Source: Methanosarcinales archaeon
Lineage (GTDB): Archaea > Halobacteriota > Methanosarcinia > Methanosarcinales > Methanogasteraceae
Direction of reading: 5' to 3'
DNA length: 5,025 nucleotides
Assembly (NCBI GenBank): GCA_030609345.1
Contig: JAUWCK010000104.1
Location: 1 to 5,025 of the forward strand
How positions within the stretch are numbered: the first letter of the stretch is position 1; the number at the start of each line of letters is the position of its first letter. A program made the translations under genes and the position numbers. Below the pieces are notes generated by a model. It was not told the DNA's origin. It worked only from the letters and a program-made list of their open reading frames with translations, and made no database searches. Of this stretch, positions 3,754 to 5,025 are shown one piece after another.

Positions 3754-4014
3754 TACGACGCTGTCTCTTCAAAAAATGTTTTGTATTCGGAATATCTAAC
3801 TTGCTACAAGTGTGGATACCCTCTACATTCCAAACTCATAGGAAACTCGCCCGATGGCATTCGCCAGCCGCCCACACAGGGATTTCCGGACTTGCAGTCC
3901 AAGGCGTGGCACGGTCGGGGCGAGGGCGCCACGATGAACGCAGAGGTCAAGACGCCCCTCGCACGGGCAATGTGTTATCAACACCTCGCGGTAGCAGCGA
4001 TACCACAACCTTGA
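3754..4014 (+). other. Open frame with coding-like third positions; possible gene remnant
   Basis: No good start is visible: the TTG at 3781 is the first candidate and has no clear ribosome site. From about 3840 onward the frame has G/C-rich third positions like the downstream marker 9 gene and unlike the AT-rich island genes. The product reads 'YSEYLTCYKCGYPLHSKLIG', then a Pro/Gly-rich stretch, then 'ATMNAEVKTPLARAMCYQHLAVAAIPQP' and stop. It has one CxxC (CYKC) and no second metal pair. This could be the tail of a decayed gene, a small protein, or the 5' region of the next gene; I do not recognise it. The other overlapping frame (3735-4067) gives an Arg-rich translation and is rejected. 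Confidence 0.25.
3888..4004 (+). other. Cluster of short inverted repeats upstream of the marker 9 gene
   Basis: Four inverted repeats follow one another. They are GGACT-TGC-AGTCC (3888-3900), GGGGCG (3917-3922) with CGCCCC (3953-3958), GTGTT-ATC-AACAC (3972-3984), and GGTA (3990-3993) with TACC (4001-4004). They end about 50 nt before the marker 9 start. They could form a structured leader or separate RNA, but no known riboswitch or ncRNA motif is recognised and stems this short arise by chance. Confidence 0.25.
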
Positions 4015-4040
4015 TATGCCCATCTTCCGATGTCAGCAGA

Positions 4041-4046
4041 GAGAGG
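4041..4046 (+). promoter_or_regulatory. Ribosome binding site deciding the TTG start of the marker 9 gene
   Basis: GAGAGG lies 7 nt before TTG at 4054. The only ATG upstream of the conserved region (4030, in frame) has no such site, so TTG is the better start. Confidence 0.55.
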
Positions 4047-4053
4047 CGTTTAT

Positions 4054-5025
4054 TTGACCGAATTTGACATACACGTTGGCTACACACACATCAAAAATCC
4101 GATCGCGCTTGCTCCGATGGCAGGCATCACAAACATCGATTTTGTCAGGGATCACGCAATGAGCGCAGGGCTTGCCGTGATCGGTGGATACAATCTGGAC
4201 GATGCGACAAACGAGGCAGCGAGGAACATTAACGAGCGCGGGCGTGCTGAATGTGTGACACCCGAGCCGATTGAACATCTGCGAAGCGAACTCGAGCGCT
4301 TGGAAGGGATGGATGACCCCCCCACAATCACACTCACCGTCAGAAGCACAGAAATTACGCCGCTAATGGAGGCAGCACTTCTTGCAAAGGAGTATAGCGC
4401 GATTCTTGAGATCGATTGTCATTGCCGACAGCCGGAGATGTCAGATATCGGCGTGGGCGAACCTCTTCTTCACGATTTGCAGAAACTTGGATCGATCATC
4501 TCGAAGATCAAGAAGACGGGGGTTGTCCTCTCTGTAAAGACCAGATCCGGAATCGTTGATGACCGCGAACTTGCGGTGGCGATCGAGGAGGCAGGCGCGG
4601 ATATGATCCACATCGATGCTATGGAACCCGGATTCGGTGCTGACTATAATGCGGTCAAGGCGGTAAGGAATGCCACCGATCTCTTTATCATAGGCAACAA
4701 TTCAGTCACGGATTTCAGAAGCGCAAAGGATATGTTCGGACACGGTGCAGACATGGTCTCGCTTGCGCGAGCCGTGCCCAAGATTCCCGGAGTGATAGAT
4801 GACCTTGTCCGCTCTGTCACCACCTTTCAGAAGCAGACCGGCTGGTACAATGCGCCAAAGCACATCTGCAGCGGGGGAGACGACCGGGCACTCACGTTCT
4901 GCTGCCTGCCTGTCAAGCGGTGTGCGATCCAGCGGGTGCTCCGCAGGTACGGGATGACGCCGCAGGAGTTTGCAGACTTGAAGATCGAACTCTCACGCGG
5001 AACACCGCTCGAACTTGGGGATAAC
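4054..5025 (+). CDS. Dus/NifR3-like barrel with methanogenesis marker 9 domain (3' end outside window)
   Basis: The frame is open to the right edge (324 codons seen). Residues 15-24, 'NPIALAPMAG', are the N-terminal flavin-binding signature of the dihydrouridine synthase/NifR3 TIM barrel. Later barrel landmarks are 'IDCHCRQPEM' (120-129, where Dus enzymes have their catalytic-Cys N-x-GCP motif), 'SVKTRSG' (160-166, the V-K-x-R strand), 'DMIHIDA' (183-189), 'IIGNNS' (212-217) and 'GADMVSLARA'. The usual GCP signature is replaced by C-x-C, so tRNA-uridine reduction is doubtful. After residue 270 comes 'ICSGGDDRALTFCCLPVKRC'. The FCC-x3-K-x-C block matches the first of the two [WFY]CC-x3-KPC motifs of the marker 9 domain, here with Arg for Pro; the second would lie beyond the window. 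The family tracks with methanogenesis but its function is unknown. An ATG at 4030 would add 8 residues; TTG 4054 has the ribosome site. Codon use differs from the AT-rich island, consistent with a resident gene. Confidence 0.9.
   Translation, partial: MTEFDIHVGYTHIKNPIALAPMAGITNIDFVRDHAMSAGLAVIGGYNLDDATNEAARNINERGRAECVTPEPIEHLRSELERLEGMDDPPTITLTVRSTEITPLMEAALLAKEYSAILEIDCHCRQPEMSDIGVGEPLLHDLQKLGSIISKIKKTGVVLSVKTRSGIVDDRELAVAIEEAGADMIHIDAMEPGFGADYNAVKAVRNATDLFIIGNNSVTDFRSAKDMFGHGADMVSLARAVPKIPGVIDDLVRSVTTFQKQTGWYNAPKHICSGGDDRALTFCCLPVKRCAIQRVLRRYGMTPQEFADLKIELSRGTPLELGDN

Noticed and set aside
3735..4067. 110-codon open frame after the MNT gene.
   Set aside because: It starts inside the MNT gene, is Arg/Ser/Thr-rich, and the competing frame (3754-4014) has better coding-like third positions.
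4033..4349. Minus-strand open frames over the start of the marker 9 gene.
   Set aside because: They lie opposite a strongly conserved coding frame and show no recognisable protein motif.

Overview
The window looks like part of a euryarchaeal genome from the methanogen / anaerobic alkane-oxidiser group. The strongest evidence is the last gene. It encodes a NifR3/Dus-like flavin barrel fused to the start of the cysteine-rich 'methanogenesis marker 9' domain, a family described as restricted to methanogenic archaea and their relatives. Archaeal TATA-type boxes placed about 25 nt before small genes, and GGTGA/GGAGG-type ribosome sites, agree with this. I cannot name the genus.

Layout. Bases 1-3745 form an accessory island of very small genes, all on the + strand. 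In order it holds: the 3' end of a PBECR-like (RNase-fold) toxin-type gene overlapping a DUF2283 gene; a hicB-hicA pair; two tandem small genes that are diverged copies of one another; a 115-residue coiled-coil/winged-helix-like protein followed by weakly supported ORFs; and a HEPN/minimal-nucleotidyltransferase pair whose HEPN gene is frameshifted. Bases 3746-4053 are a transitional stretch with a possible gene remnant and several short inverted repeats. Bases 4054-5025 hold the conserved, probably chromosomal, marker 9 gene, which runs off the right edge.

The most distinctive feature is a family of GC-rich dispersed repeats: three copies of about 175 bp (484-660, 1240-1415, 1962-2134) and one short copy of about 72 bp (2907-2978). 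All four point the same way. Each lies between the small gene modules, and an AT-rich promoter-like element follows copies A, B and C. The island therefore reads as a row of modules (toxin-antitoxin type or unknown pairs) separated by one repeated, hairpin-capable spacer. Each copy carries an internal direct repeat that explains the short copy as a deletion derivative.

How the genes fit together. HicA/HicB, HEPN/MNT and probably PBECR-like/DUF2283 are toxin-antitoxin or toxin-antitoxin-like pairs that usually act as self-contained stress or defence modules. I see no metabolic pathway linking them. The marker 9 gene is unrelated to them in function. The repeats may be mobile elements, terminator/insulator elements, or recombination substrates by which modules were gathered. 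The sequence alone does not decide between these.
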